A DNA stretch of 64,000 nucleotides from Pseudomonas sp. RIT-PI-q (GCF_001297125.1 NZ_LHPC01000028.1:124001-188000), one strand, 5' to 3'. Counted from the first letter of the stretch, positions 33,936-43,778 are shown. Program-made: numbers and translations. Notes: generated by a model not told the origin, from the sequence alone.

Positions 33936-35284
33936 GTCGGACTCCGTTGCTGCAACCAGCGCTCCAGGTGATGAATGTCCACGCCACCGGCACAGAATGC
34001 CGGGTCGTCGAGGATGTCGCGGTGCAAGGGGATGTTGGTCGAGATGCCTTCCACGACCAGCTCACTCAGGGCCAGGCGCATCCGCGCCATCGCCTCATCA
34101 CGCGTCGCGCCGTGGGTGATGACCTTGGCCACCATCGAGTCGTAATACGGCGGCACCCGATACCCGGTGGTGACGTGGGAATCGACCCGCACACCAAAGC
34201 CACCGGGAACTTCCCAGCGCTGGATCAGCCCCGGCGTCGGCAGGAACGTGATCGGGTCTTCGGCGTTGATCCGGCATTCCAGCGAGTGGCCGTTGAGTTG
34301 CACGTCCTGTTGACGCAGCTCCAGCACTTCGCCGCGAGCCATGCGCAGTTGCTGCTGAACGATATCGATGCCGGTGGTCATCTCGGTCACCGGGTGCTCG
34401 ACTTGCAGCCGGGTGTTCATCTCGATGAAGAAGAACTCGCCGTCCTCGTACAGAAATTCGAAAGTGCCGACACCGCGATAGCCGATCTGCCGGCACGCGG
34501 CGGCACAGCGTTCGCCGACCTTGGCGATCAGCTCGGGATCAATGCCGGGGGCTGGCGCTTCTTCCAGGACTTTCTGGTGCCGACGTTGCAACGAACAATC
34601 GCGGCAGCCGAGCCAGATCGCGTGGCCATGGGCATCGCACAACACCTGGATTTCGACATGCCGTGGATGGCCGAGAAACTTCTCGATGTAGAGTTGCGGA
34701 TTACCGAAAGCCAGCCGCGCCTCTTCACGGGTCAGCGCGATGGCATCGAGCAACTCGACCTCTTCTTTCACCACGCGCATGCCACGACCACCGCCACCGC
34801 CGGCGGCTTTGACGATCACCGGGTAACCGATTTCACGGGCAATGGCGAGGATGCTGGCGTCGTCGGTGGGCATCACCGAGTCCGGCCCCGGCACGCACGG
34901 AACTCCGGCTTCGCGCATCGCACGCTTGGCGGCCACCTTGTCGCCCATGGTGCGAATGCATTCGGCGCTCGGTCCGATAAAGGTCAGGCCGGCGGCTTCG
35001 ATGCGCTCGGCAAATCCGGCGTTCTCCGAGAGAAAACCATAACCCGGATGGATCGCCTGCGCGCCGCTGACCTTGGCCGCAAACAGCAACGCTGCCTGGT
35101 TCAGATAGCTCTGGCCGGGCGACGCCGGCCCGATGCACAGGGCCTGGTCGGCGCTTTGTACATAGTGTGCGTGGCGATCGGCCTCGGAGTGCACGACCAC
35201 GGTTTGTATCCCCAGGCCGCGGCAGGCACGCTGAATGCGCAGGGCGATTTCGCCACGGTTGGCGATCAGCACTTTGTCGAACAT
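33932..35284 (-). CDS. accC: Biotin carboxylase (AccC-type)
   Basis: This 450-aa enzyme starts [20 protein letters not shown] and has the ATP-grasp glycine loop [10 protein letters not shown] and the [15 protein letters not shown] active-site block. It carboxylates biotin on the AccB protein encoded upstream. The ATG at 35284 gives the usual length; the frame extends to 35371 without homology. As a second, operon-specific copy it may serve a biotin-dependent step of the 5-oxoproline pathway rather than fatty-acid synthesis (inference). Confidence 0.94.
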   Translation of the reverse strand: MFDKVLIANRGEIALRIQRACRGLGIQTVVVHSEADRHAHYVQSADQALCIGPASPGQSYLNQAALLFAAKVSGAQAIHPGYGFLSENAGFAERIEAAGLTFIGPSAECIRTMGDKVAAKRAMREAGVPCVPGPDSVMPTDDASILAIAREIGYPVIVKAAGGGGGRGMRVVKEEVELLDAIALTREEARLAFGNPQLYIEKFLGHPRHVEIQVLCDAHGHAIWLGCRDCSLQRRHQKVLEEAPAPGIDPELIAKVGERCAAACRQIGYRGVGTFEFLYEDGEFFFIEMNTRLQVEHPVTEMTTGIDIVQQQLRMARGEVLELRQQDVQLNGHSLECRINAEDPITFLPTPGLIQRWEVPGGFGVRVDSHVTTGYRVPPYYDSMVAKVITHGATRDEAMARMRLALSELVVEGISTNIPLHRDILDDPAFCAGGVDIHHLERWLQQRSPT

Positions 35285-35315
35285 TGAATTCACCTGAAAG
35301 AGATTGGGCGTGAGA

Positions 35316-35744
35316 TCAGCCGAGGCGGAACAGCGACTGGCCGGCTTCGACTTCGGCGCCACTGCGGGCAAGAATCGCGGTGACCTGACCGGCGATTTTG
35401 GCCTTGACCGGGTGGAACATTTTCATCGCTTCGAGGACCGCCAGGGTTTGCCCTGCCTCGACCTGATCACCGACCGCGACAAACGGTGCTTCGCCTGCGG
35501 CGGGCGTCAGATGCAGCACGCCGTAAAGGCTGGCCTTGATCTCGGTAGCGGCCATCGCCAGGGTGCCTGACGTAGGCAAATCGGCGGCCGGTGTCGGCGA
35601 AGGCTCAGCCATCGACTCGGTCGTCACAACCTTCCTCGCCTGCTTGAAAAGACGAATCGTACTGTCGCCTTCGGTCAGGCTCAGTTCGAGCAGATCAGAT
35701 TCGGCGAGCAAATCGATCAACCCCTTGATGCGTTCTGAATCCAT
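35316..35744 (-). CDS. accB: Biotin carboxyl carrier protein (AccB-type)
   Basis: The 142-aa carrier has an N-terminal helical part, a Pro/Ala-rich linker (45-65) and a C-terminal biotinyl domain with EAMKM, where Lys108 is the biotin site. It is the first gene of the pxp operon, 31 bases before accC. The upstream intergenic block at 35812-35857 is the likely control point. Confidence 0.94.
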   Translation of the reverse strand: MDSERIKGLIDLLAESDLLELSLTEGDSTIRLFKQARKVVTTESMAEPSPTPAADLPTSGTLAMAATEIKASLYGVLHLTPAAGEAPFVAVGDQVEAGQTLAVLEAMKMFHPVKAKIAGQVTAILARSGAEVEAGQSLFRLG

Positions 35745-35811
35745 GCGTGGGCCCCTGCCTGTCGAGCTGTCTTAAGTGGATGGGGTCAATGTAGCGATGC
35801 CGTACAGCGAC

Positions 35812-35857
35812 GACCAAGACGCTTTGGCTTTGGGGTGATAAGCCGTCCTTATGACCG
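35812..35857 (-). promoter_or_regulatory. Conserved GACCAAGACG-N16-ATA-N9-TAT block upstream of accB
   Basis: GACCAAGACG (35812-35821), a 16-base spacer, then ATAAGCCGTCCTTATGACCG (from 35838). It lies 68 bases upstream of accB, next to the LysR stop, and matches the block at 30865 in both motifs and spacing. Confidence 0.6.
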
Positions 35858-35858
35858 T

Positions 35859-36764
35859 TCAGATCAGGCTGCCGCGCATCTCGGCGACCAGTTCCAGCAG
35901 GATTGCCTTGACCGCTTGGGCCGGCACCGACAACGGCAGGTGACCGGATAGACACAGCGCCAGCGGCGCCTCGATTTCAGGTTCGACAATTCGGCACATG
36001 TGTACGGACGTGGCGGCGACCATCACCCGCGCCGAGGATTCGGGCAGGATCGTCGAGCCAAAGTGCTCGGCGACGGCAGCGGTCAGGGTGATCGATGATT
36101 CGATTTCCGCCACCACCCGCGCGCTCATGCCAATGCGCTGGAAGGCTTCATCCGCCAGTCGCCGCATGACGTTGTAGGGACGCGGCAGAAGCATGTCCAT
36201 GTCGGCGAGTTCGGCCAGGGGAATCTCGTCCAGCGCGCTGACCGCCGGATCGGCGCTCACCAGGTAAAGGTGCTCGCGCAGCAGCGACACGAAGCTCAAG
36301 CCATGCACTTCGCGCCCTCCATACAGCACAGCCATGTCCATCCGGCCGTTCATGATCAACTCGCTCAACGTGGTGCCGAAGTTTTCATTGAGGTACAGCA
36401 AAATGCCCGGATGGCGCTCGCGCACCCGGCGCAACAGTGGCAAGGACAGCGTCGATGCGGCGGTGCCCGGCGCCAGGCCGACCGACACCTGCCCGGACAA
36501 GGCATGCCCCGTGGCATTGATGTCGCTTTGAGCCTGCTCGCACTGCCGCAAAATGATCTGCGCATGACCGTAGAGCACCTTCCCGGCCTCAGTCGGGGTG
36601 ACCCCGCGCTTGGTCCGAATCAGCAACTGCTGTTGCAACTCGGCTTCCAGCGTGGCCAGTTGCTGACTCAGTGCCGGTTGCGCGACATGCAGCACATCGG
36701 CGGCCTGGGTCATGCTGCCGATATCGACGAGTTTCACGAAATACTTCAAACGACGCAGGTTCAC
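35859..36764 (-). CDS. LysR-family regulator, Nac-like
   Basis: The 301-aa regulator begins NLRRLKYFVKLVDIGSMTQA, the Nac-type LysR N-terminus, with a winged helix over residues 1-60 and a two-lobed sensor domain after 90. The GTG at 36764 gives the family length; the open frame to 37028 is a REPIN-derived extension. It lies between the pxp operon and the divergent aminotransferase gene. ATA-N9-TAT sites before three transcription units suggest it controls all of them. Confidence 0.9.
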   Translation of the reverse strand: MNLRRLKYFVKLVDIGSMTQAADVLHVAQPALSQQLATLEAELQQQLLIRTKRGVTPTEAGKVLYGHAQIILRQCEQAQSDINATGHALSGQVSVGLAPGTAASTLSLPLLRRVRERHPGILLYLNENFGTTLSELIMNGRMDMAVLYGGREVHGLSFVSLLREHLYLVSADPAVSALDEIPLAELADMDMLLPRPYNVMRRLADEAFQRIGMSARVVAEIESSITLTAAVAEHFGSTILPESSARVMVAATSVHMCRIVEPEIEAPLALCLSGHLPLSVPAQAVKAILLELVAEMRGSLI

Positions 36765-36829
36765 GGTGGCGGTGCTCTTGCTTGAAAAAGGAAGACAGCC
36801 CACAGGCTGTAGCAAGAGCCAGGCCAGCC

Positions 36830-36923
36830 CCTGTAGGAGCGAGGCTTGACCGCGAAGAACGATGACGCGTAATCCCTGAAAGACCGTGGTGCATTCTTCG
36901 CGGGCGAGCCTCGCTCCTACAGG
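36830..36923. repeat. REPIN in the LysR/aminotransferase gap
   Basis: CCTGTAGGAGCGAGGCTTG at 36830 and its complement ending at 36923 form an inverted REP pair of the TGTAGGAGCGAGGC type, with TTCTTCGCGG inner arms. The 380-base gap 36765-37144 otherwise holds only an ATA-N9-TAT site and no gene. Confidence 0.85.
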
Positions 36924-37043
36924 TTTTGTGTCTTGGCTATAAGGCTTTGCTATGGCTGGAGCGCGGCGGCCTTGATCAACACCCGCCGCAGGCAAGCAGG
37001 CCTTGGCGCACCATTTTGGTGCTAGCACTGTCCGGTTCCAGCC

Positions 37044-37058
37044 ATAAGCGATTCCTAT
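37044..37058 (+). promoter_or_regulatory. ATA-N9-TAT site upstream of the aminotransferase gene
   Basis: ATAAGCGATTCCTAT keeps the ATA-N9-TAT form and the ATAAGC start of the two blocks before accB and the SDR gene. It lies 86 bases before the aminotransferase GTG. The GACCAAGACG partner is absent on the upstream side. Confidence 0.45.
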
Positions 37059-37144
37059 CCGACCAGAACGATCTCGTCTTATGGCGGTGCGGGCAGCGAC
37101 TCGTACTGTAGGGCCTCGTCAACGCCATCAACGAGGAACGACAC

Positions 37145-38353
37145 GTGACCGCCTCCCGCATCGCCGCCCGTGTGCAACGCATCAAGCCGTCCCCCAGCAG
37201 TGCCGCTTCTGACCGTGCGAACGAACTTCGCCGGCAAGGCCAGTCCATCATTAATCTGGTGGTCGGCGAGCCAGACTTCGACACCCCGGTGCATATACGG
37301 CAAGCCGCCAGCGCCGCTATAGAACGCGGCGAAACCCGCTACACGCAAAATGCCGGCACCCCGGCGTTGCGCCAGGCAATCGTCGACAAGCTGGCACGGG
37401 AAAACGGCCTGACTTACGCGGCGAATCAGATCCTGGTCACCAGCGGCGCGAAGAGTGCGATTTTCAATGCCTTCGCCGCCACCCTCGGCGCGGGCGATGA
37501 AGTGCTGATTCCAGCGCCGTACTGGGTGTCGTACCCGGACATGGTGCTGGCCTGCGAAGGCGAACCGGTCACCCTCGCCTGCCCGGAAGAAAACGCCTTC
37601 AAGCTGACGCCGGAGCAACTGCGCGGCGCGATCACCGAACGCACTCGCTGGTTGCTGCTCAATTCGCCGAGCAACCCGACCGGCGCCAGCTACAGCGCTG
37701 CCGAACTGCGGGCCCTGGCCGATGTGCCGCTCGACTATCCGCAGGTGTTGCTGATGACCGACGACATCTACGAACACATCCGCTATGAAGGCCTGGAAAA
37801 CCCGCACATTCTCGCCATCGAACCGGCGCTGACCGAGCGAACCGTGGTGGTCAACGGTGTGTCCAAAACCTACGCCATGACCGGTTGGCGAATCGGCTAC
37901 GCGGCCGGCCCGGCTGATTTGATCGGCGCCATGGCAACCCTGCAATCGCAATCGACCAGCAACGCTTGCCCGGTCAGCCAGGCCGCCGCGGTCGAAGCGC
38001 TCAACGGTGACCAGACTTTCGTCAAGGACAGCGTGGCGGTTTACCAGCAACGTCGGGATCGCTGCCTGGCACTGCTCAACGCCATCGAAGGGCTGAGTTG
38101 CCGCAAACCCGATGGCGCGTTTTATCTCTATGTGAACTGCTCGGGGCTGTTGGGCAAATCGACCCCTCAAGGCAAACGCCTGGACACCGATTACGACGTG
38201 GTCATGTACCTGTTGGAAAGCCAGGGCGTGGCTGTGGTGGCGGGTAGCGCCTATGGGCTGGCGCCGTTCTTCCGGATGTCGATTGCCACCGACGTCAAGA
38301 CCCTCGACGAAGGGTGTTCGCGGATTGCCGCTGCCGTTTCGGCGCTGGGCTGA
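37145..38353 (+). CDS. Class I/II pyridoxal-phosphate aminotransferase
   Basis: This 402-aa enzyme matches the aspartate-aminotransferase-like (AAT_I, subgroup 1-gamma) proteins: VGEPDFDTP, TSGAKSAIFNAF, NSPSNPTGASYS, the PLP-lysine motif VNGVSKTYAMTGWRIGYAAG and a C-terminal FFRMSIAT arginine motif. The GTG start follows GAGGAAC at seven bases. It transfers an amino group from an amino acid to a 2-oxo acid; the substrate is unknown. It is nine bases from the transporter gene. Confidence 0.9.
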   Translation: MTASRIAARVQRIKPSPSSAASDRANELRRQGQSIINLVVGEPDFDTPVHIRQAASAAIERGETRYTQNAGTPALRQAIVDKLARENGLTYAANQILVTSGAKSAIFNAFAATLGAGDEVLIPAPYWVSYPDMVLACEGEPVTLACPEENAFKLTPEQLRGAITERTRWLLLNSPSNPTGASYSAAELRALADVPLDYPQVLLMTDDIYEHIRYEGLENPHILAIEPALTERTVVVNGVSKTYAMTGWRIGYAAGPADLIGAMATLQSQSTSNACPVSQAAAVEALNGDQTFVKDSVAVYQQRRDRCLALLNAIEGLSCRKPDGAFYLYVNCSGLLGKSTPQGKRLDTDYDVVMYLLESQGVAVVAGSAYGLAPFFRMSIATDVKTLDEGCSRIAAAVSALG

Positions 38354-38362
38354 GGACCGACA

Positions 38363-39907
38363 ATGACCGCAGCCACCCATCCTCCGTTGAGCTTCAGGCA
38401 AGCCTTGCTGGCAATGCTTGGCATCTCGCTGGTGCTGATGCTTTCGGCGCTCGATCAGACCGTGATCGGCAATGCCTTGCCGAGCATCGTCGCCGAGCTC
38501 AAGGGTTTTGAGCTCTACGCCTGGGTGGCCACGGGGTACATGCTGGCGTCGATTGTGACGATTCCGATCTTCGGCCGACTGGGCGATTACTACGGCCGTA
38601 AGCCGTTCGTAATTGCGGCCACGCTGATATTCACGTTGGCGTCGCTGGCCTGCGCCGTGGCCAACGACATGCTGTGGCTGGTGATCGGCCGCGCCTTGCA
38701 GGGTGTCGGCGGCGGCATGCTGATCGGCACCGCGTTCGCCTGCATCCCGGAACTGTTTCCCGACACCCGCCAACGCCTGCGCTGGCAGATGTTGCTCAGT
38801 GCCTTGTTCAGCGTGGTCAACGCCATCGGGCCTGGGCTGGGCGGCTATCTGACCGGGGCCTACGGTTGGCGTTCGGTGTTTTACATCAATCTGCCGCTGG
38901 GTTGCCTGGCATTGTTTTTTGCCTGGCGCTTTCTGCCTTATTACCGCCCGCAGCAACGGGCAAAAATCAGCCTGGATTGGCCGGGCGCGCTGCTGATTGC
39001 CCTGGCACTGGGCAGCCTGCAATTGTTCGTCGAATGGCTGGGGCATTCCAGCATGATGTTGAGTGCGGCGCTGGGTCTGAGCTGCGTCACGGCGTCCATT
39101 GCGCTGTGGTTTTGGGAACGGCGTTGCAAGAACGCCCTGCTGCCTTGCGCATTGCTCGGAATGCCGAGCATGCGCCTGCTGTTTCTGCTGTCGATGGCCG
39201 CCGGGGCGATCATGTTTTCGCTGCTGTTCTACCTGCCGCTGTTGCTGCAAGGCAGCTATGGCTACTCGCCGCAGGATGCCGGTTTGTTGATTACGCCATT
39301 GGCGTTGAGCATCACCCTGGGCGCCATCGTCAACAGCCGTATCGTCACCCGCTTGCGCAATCCAAACCTGTTGCCGCTGTGTGGTTTTGTCGCGCTGCTG
39401 CTGGCTTGCCTCGGGCTGGCTATCGCCGGACGCAGTGCTTCGTTCAATGCCCTACTCGGTTTGATCCTGCTGGCGGGGCTCGGCCTGGGCTTCATCCTGC
39501 TGAACCTGACGGTCTTCACCCAGACCCTGGCCGAGCGTCAGTTCCTCGGCATCGCCACTGCGCTGACCCAATCGCTGCGCCTGGTCGGAGGTTTGCTGGG
39601 AACGGCTGGAATGGGTGTGCTGGTCAACCTGCTGTACAGCGCGAACCTGCAACGACTTTTTATCGCCCAAGCGCACCTCGACGGATTGGCCTTGTACGCC
39701 GACCCGCAGGTACTTTTGCGCCCCGACGCCGCGCTGCTCGAACACCCGCAATGGCTGAACCTGGCCCGTGATGCCCTGGCCCATTCCGTGGGCGTCGGCC
39801 TGTTGCTCTGCGCCGGCCTCGGCGTATTGGCGCTGTTCATTCTGCACCGCTTGCCGCCCGTGAGACTGAACGTCTTGCCGGTCACCGTTGCTCCTGAAAA
39901 ACAATAA
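38363..39907 (+). CDS. MFS transporter, DHA2 (14-helix) drug/metabolite exporter family
   Basis: The 514-aa membrane protein has about 14 hydrophobic helices, the motif-C-like LDQTVIGNALPSI near residue 28 and the GRLGDYYGRKPF loop between helices 2 and 3, as in EmrB/QacA exporters. Energy would come from the proton gradient. It is co-transcribed with the aminotransferase upstream and the porin downstream. The transported compound is unknown. Confidence 0.9.
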   Translation: MTAATHPPLSFRQALLAMLGISLVLMLSALDQTVIGNALPSIVAELKGFELYAWVATGYMLASIVTIPIFGRLGDYYGRKPFVIAATLIFTLASLACAVANDMLWLVIGRALQGVGGGMLIGTAFACIPELFPDTRQRLRWQMLLSALFSVVNAIGPGLGGYLTGAYGWRSVFYINLPLGCLALFFAWRFLPYYRPQQRAKISLDWPGALLIALALGSLQLFVEWLGHSSMMLSAALGLSCVTASIALWFWERRCKNALLPCALLGMPSMRLLFLLSMAAGAIMFSLLFYLPLLLQGSYGYSPQDAGLLITPLALSITLGAIVNSRIVTRLRNPNLLPLCGFVALLLACLGLAIAGRSASFNALLGLILLAGLGLGFILLNLTVFTQTLAERQFLGIATALTQSLRLVGGLLGTAGMGVLVNLLYSANLQRLFIAQAHLDGLALYADPQVLLRPDAALLEHPQWLNLARDALAHSVGVGLLLCAGLGVLALFILHRLPPVRLNVLPVTVAPEKQ

Positions 39908-39969
39908 AAACATTACTGCCGCTTTTGACTGCCTCTCACAACATTCGACAACTCATGGGGATGACTCCG

Positions 39970-41301
39970 ATGGAGCTTTTCAATCGCGCACCTAAAGTAA
40001 TGGCCGGCATTTGCGGCCTGATCATCGCTCAACAGGGTTATGCCGCAGGCCTGGTAGAAGACAGCAAGCTCAGCGTGCTGGCCCGCAATTTTTTCAGTAA
40101 TGCCGACAACCGCAGCGGCGCGGCCGATCCCAACTACACCCAGGAATGGGGCCAGGGTTTCATCGCCAACTTTCAGTCCGGCTACACCCAGGGTACGGTC
40201 GGTTTCGGTGTGGACGCCATTGGTATGTACGGTATTCGGCTGGACTCCGGCAAGGGCCGGCATTACAACCCGCAGAGCACGGCTTTCAACGGCAACATCT
40301 TCCCGACCGACAGCGACGGCCGTGCGGTGGACGAGTTCGGCAGCCTGGGGCTGACCGCCAAGGCGAAGTTCGCCAACACCGAACTGAAATACGGCACCCT
40401 GGTGCCGATGTTGCCGGTAGTGATGTCCACCGACCGCATGCTGCAACAGACTTTCAATGGCGGGCAGATTCAGTCCAAAGACCTGGAGAACTTCACCTTC
40501 ACCCTGGGCCAGCTGGAACATGTCAAAGGTCGCGGTTCAAGCAACCAGATGGGCATGTCCATTCCCGGGGCAAACAATCCGCAGACCGGTGAGTTCGTCA
40601 ACAAATTCTATTACGGCGGTGTGGACTACAAGCCGACCAAAGACCTGACCTTGCAGTACTACTACGGCAACTTGCAGGATTTCTATAAACAGAACTTCCT
40701 CGGTCTCAAATACGATTGGCAGGTCGGCCCTGGCATCCTGCGTACCGACTTGCGCCACTTCGACAATCGCTCCGACGGCGCCAACGGCCATGATCCGGAT
40801 TTCTTCACCTTCGGCTACTACGGCAACGGCGTGACCAAAGGCAAGGTCGATAGCCGCCTGAGCAGTGCGCAATTCACCTACCTGCTAAACGGCCACACCT
40901 TCGCCGCCGGCCTGCAACAAGTCAGTGGCGACAGTGATGCGGTCTGGTTGAACCAGGGTGACGGTTCGACGGCTTATTTCATGACCGAGTCGATGATCGG
41001 CAAGTTCCAGCGCGCCGGGGAAACCACCTGGCAAGTACGCTACGGCTATGACTTTGCGAGGGTTGGAGTGCCAGGCTTGAGTTTCATGGGCATGTACGAA
41101 AGCGGCTCGAATATCCACACCCCCACTGGCGACAAAAGTGAGTGGGAGCGCAACCTGACCGTGAGCTATGTCATACAGGAAGGTCCGCTGAAGGACTTGA
41201 GCATCGCCTTGCGTCACGCCTCACTGCGCACCGAAGTGTCCACGCAACGGGACAGCGACGAGCACCGAGTGATCATCAGTTACCCGCTGAACATTCTGTA
41301 A
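39970..41301 (+). CDS. OprD-family outer-membrane porin
   Basis: This 443-aa protein has a signal peptide (about 1-24, ending GYAAG) and the OprD features SVLARNFFSNADNRSG, GTVGFGVDAIGMYGIRLDSG and a final aromatic beta strand. The ATG at 39970, eight bases after GGGGA, is chosen from several in-frame candidates. OprD-type channels admit amino acids and small carboxylates, which fits the neighbouring amino-acid genes. A strong terminator hairpin follows. Confidence 0.92.
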   Translation: MELFNRAPKVMAGICGLIIAQQGYAAGLVEDSKLSVLARNFFSNADNRSGAADPNYTQEWGQGFIANFQSGYTQGTVGFGVDAIGMYGIRLDSGKGRHYNPQSTAFNGNIFPTDSDGRAVDEFGSLGLTAKAKFANTELKYGTLVPMLPVVMSTDRMLQQTFNGGQIQSKDLENFTFTLGQLEHVKGRGSSNQMGMSIPGANNPQTGEFVNKFYYGGVDYKPTKDLTLQYYYGNLQDFYKQNFLGLKYDWQVGPGILRTDLRHFDNRSDGANGHDPDFFTFGYYGNGVTKGKVDSRLSSAQFTYLLNGHTFAAGLQQVSGDSDAVWLNQGDGSTAYFMTESMIGKFQRAGETTWQVRYGYDFARVGVPGLSFMGMYESGSNIHTPTGDKSEWERNLTVSYVIQEGPLKDLSIALRHASLRTEVSTQRDSDEHRVIISYPLNIL

Positions 41302-41362
41302 AGGCTGGGAGCACTGGATGATGCGCATCTTCGTCCAGCAGACTCTTGATAGACGGCAGGAA

Positions 41363-41437
41363 GTAAAAACGCAGGCAAATAAAAAGGGGGCGCGAGATTA
41401 AATCTCGCGACCCCTTTTTATTTGCCTGCGTTTTTAC
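41363..41437. terminator. 75-base near-perfect hairpin terminator
   Basis: GTAAAAACGCAGGCAAATAA at 41363 begins a left arm whose complement ends at 41437; the inner stem is CGCGAGATT/AATCTCGCG with a one-base loop and one G/A mismatch. T-rich arms make it a terminator in either direction, between the porin gene and the convergent amidohydrolase gene. The inner part resembles the hairpin at 48531. Confidence 0.85.
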
Positions 41438-41478
41438 ACCTGAACCCGAAGCACCTTACTTCCCGAAAGTCTCGAGGA

Positions 41479-42333
41479 CTACGGCCGTGCTTCCTCAAAC
41501 CCGAATAACATTCGAGGCGAGTCCACTAGCAGCGCACGCATAAGCGCCGTCGAGCATTGCAGTGCTTCCAGTTGATCGATCACCGTACCGAAACCGACGT
41601 TTTCTTCATGTTGCGTATGCGGCCAGTCGCTGCCCCACACCAAACGGCGAATGCCGAAGCTCTGCTCCAGCAGTGGCAATGCCATCCGAGCGAATTCCAG
41701 GTTCTGTTGCGGCGTACCTGCCAGACGATAGATACCGGAAACCTTCATCCAGATCTGCCCGGTCAGTCCCAGTTCCAGCATCTCGGGAAAGCCTGGTTGA
41801 TCGAGGCTCAAACGCGCATCCGGACGACCGAGGTGATCGATGACGAGCTTGATGTCGAACGGGATCAGTTGACGAATCAGCGCCGGCAAATCCTCGACGT
41901 GACGATGCAGCTCGACATGCCAGTCCAGTTCAGCGATATGGCCGAAGAAGTCTTTCCAGGCAGCGTCGCGAAAGTCAGGCAAGGCTTTGCCCATCAGGTT
42001 CAAGCGAACGCCGACCACACCCAGTCGCGCCATGTCGTTCAACATGACGCGGCTGACGTCTCGCTCCAGCACCACAACCCCTCGCAACTGCTCCGGTGCC
42101 TGCCGCAGTGCCGCCAACAGGTAGCTGTTGTCGGTGCCGAGAAAGCTCGGCTGCACCAACACGCCATGACTCAGGCCGTGGGTTTGCAGGTGCTTGAGGT
42201 AATGCTCAAGCGTGGCGTCGTAGCCAGGGGTATAGCGCCGAGCAGCGGCCAGGTTCAGCCCGCTGCTGAACACATGAGCATGGGAGGCGATGCCGGTGAT
42301 CGGCACAAAACTGGTATCAGACATGAGTTTCAT
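41479..42333 (-). CDS. Amidohydrolase family protein (2-pyrone-4,6-dicarboxylate lactonase-like)
   Basis: The 284-aa protein is of the amidohydrolase_2 TIM-barrel type: SHAHVF near the N-terminus replaces the usual DxHxH-like metal site, with VIDHLGRPD in the middle and WGSDWPHTQ near the C-terminus. Relatives open the lactone of pyrone dicarboxylate or sugar acids. It lies 19 bases after an MFS transporter gene and near a GntR regulator, so it probably hydrolyses a lactone that the transporter imports. ATGs at 42333 and 42324 are both possible. Confidence 0.85.
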   Translation of the reverse strand: MKLMSDTSFVPITGIASHAHVFSSGLNLAAARRYTPGYDATLEHYLKHLQTHGLSHGVLVQPSFLGTDNSYLLAALRQAPEQLRGVVVLERDVSRVMLNDMARLGVVGVRLNLMGKALPDFRDAAWKDFFGHIAELDWHVELHRHVEDLPALIRQLIPFDIKLVIDHLGRPDARLSLDQPGFPEMLELGLTGQIWMKVSGIYRLAGTPQQNLEFARMALPLLEQSFGIRRLVWGSDWPHTQHEENVGFGTVIDQLEALQCSTALMRALLVDSPRMLFGFEEARP

Positions 42334-42352
42334 CTATCTAAGGTAATGATCA

Positions 42353-43642
42353 TCAGGCCCGGGCGCTCTCGTTGCCGTTGAGAGTGGCTTGCACCGATGC
42401 ATTCGAGGCTTCGAGGCTACGTCCACGGGTTTCCGGCAGGCAAAGTGCCGCGATCACCGCCACGCCATAGGCAATCCCGGCGTCGATGCCAATCGCCGAA
42501 CCCAGGGACATGGAGTCGCTCATGTGACCGACCAGGAACGGGAACACCGCAGAGAGCACCCGGCCAAAGTTGTAGCAGAAACCGACACCGGCGCCGCGCA
42601 CGTCCGCCGGGTACAGCTCGTTGAACAGCGCCCCGAGGCTCGCCGGAATGCCGGCCGCGAAGAAGCCGAGCGGGAACCCCAGGAACAGCATCTGGGTATT
42701 GGTCAGCGGCAGGAACACATAGCACTGCACGGTGACGACACAGCACAGCGCGAAGAGCACGATGTTTTTGCGACGGCCAATACGATCGATCAGAAAACCG
42801 CTTACCACGCAGCCGCACCAGAAAGCAAAGATGATGACCGCCAGGTATCCGCCAGAGTTCAGCACGGACAGGTTGCGCTCAGTCTTGAGGAATGTCGGCA
42901 GCCACGTCATCACCGCGTGGTATCCACCGTGCGCACCCAGACCCAACAGACCGCCGAACAGCGTCACGCGGATCAGCTCGGGACGGAAGATGCCAGACAA
43001 GGATTTGAAGAAACTTTGCGGGATGGCTTTTTCTTTTTGCAGCCGCTGGAAGCTGTCGGGTTCTTCAACATTGCGACGCACCCAGATGATCAGGAAAGAT
43101 GGCAGTAATCCGACCAGGAACATCACGCGCCAGGCCATGTCCTGCGGCACAAAGGAATAGATCAGCGTAAACACCCCGACGGCCAGCCCCCAACCCACGG
43201 CCCAGGCGCTTTGCACGGTGCCCATCACCTTGCCGCGATATTGAGGATTGATGGTTTCGGCCATCAGTACCGCACCGGCAGCCCACTCGCCCCCGATGCC
43301 GAAACCCTGGAGCGCCTTCACGATCAAGAGCTGGTTGAAGCCCGTCACAAACGCTGACAGAAAGGTGAAGACGGAGAACCACAAAATCATCCACTGCAGC
43401 GTGCGCACCCGACCGTACCGGTCGGACAACGTCCCCCCTACCCAGCCGCCAATGGCCGAAGTGACCAGGGTGACACCGCTGATCAGCCCCGCATCACCCT
43501 TGGTCAAGGCGAAAGCTGCGATCAACGCCGGAATCGCCAGTCCGAACATTTGTACTTCCAGTGCATCGAGCGACCATCCGCCGAAGCAGGCCCAAAACGT
43601 TTTGCGCTCCCGAGGAGTGACTTGGCGATACCAGCTGAACAT
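42353..43642 (-). CDS. MFS transporter, aromatic-acid/sugar-acid:H+ symporter type
   Basis: The 429-aa protein has 12 predicted helices, the loop GGTLSDRYGRVRTL after helix 2, GGEWAAGAVLMAE in helix 4 and FLIDRIGRRKN between helices 8 and 9. These fit the metabolite:H+ symporter and AAHS groups. It would import an aromatic or sugar acid for the amidohydrolase encoded downstream. The GntR-type gene lies 136 bases upstream on the same strand. Confidence 0.9.
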   Translation of the reverse strand: MFSWYRQVTPRERKTFWACFGGWSLDALEVQMFGLAIPALIAAFALTKGDAGLISGVTLVTSAIGGWVGGTLSDRYGRVRTLQWMILWFSVFTFLSAFVTGFNQLLIVKALQGFGIGGEWAAGAVLMAETINPQYRGKVMGTVQSAWAVGWGLAVGVFTLIYSFVPQDMAWRVMFLVGLLPSFLIIWVRRNVEEPDSFQRLQKEKAIPQSFFKSLSGIFRPELIRVTLFGGLLGLGAHGGYHAVMTWLPTFLKTERNLSVLNSGGYLAVIIFAFWCGCVVSGFLIDRIGRRKNIVLFALCCVVTVQCYVFLPLTNTQMLFLGFPLGFFAAGIPASLGALFNELYPADVRGAGVGFCYNFGRVLSAVFPFLVGHMSDSMSLGSAIGIDAGIAYGVAVIAALCLPETRGRSLEASNASVQATLNGNESARA

Positions 43643-43778
43643 GATTCTTATCCTTATAAGTGGAACGTGAGGCAGCCGAGAGCGAACCGCGCCGCTACCA
43701 GGCCAGTCATGGCAATCAAAACAACGAAACCAGCGGCGGCAGAGTCGTCGCTGAGTGATCCGCTACCCAGGCACGGAG

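Noticed and set aside
33923..35287. 454-aa plus-strand frame opposite accC
   Set aside because: Shadow of the biotin carboxylase gene; no domain and no ribosome site.
37079..39250. 723-aa minus-strand frame rich in Gln, His and Arg
   Set aside because: It spans parts of the aminotransferase and transporter genes on the other strand and has the low-complexity composition of a codon shadow.
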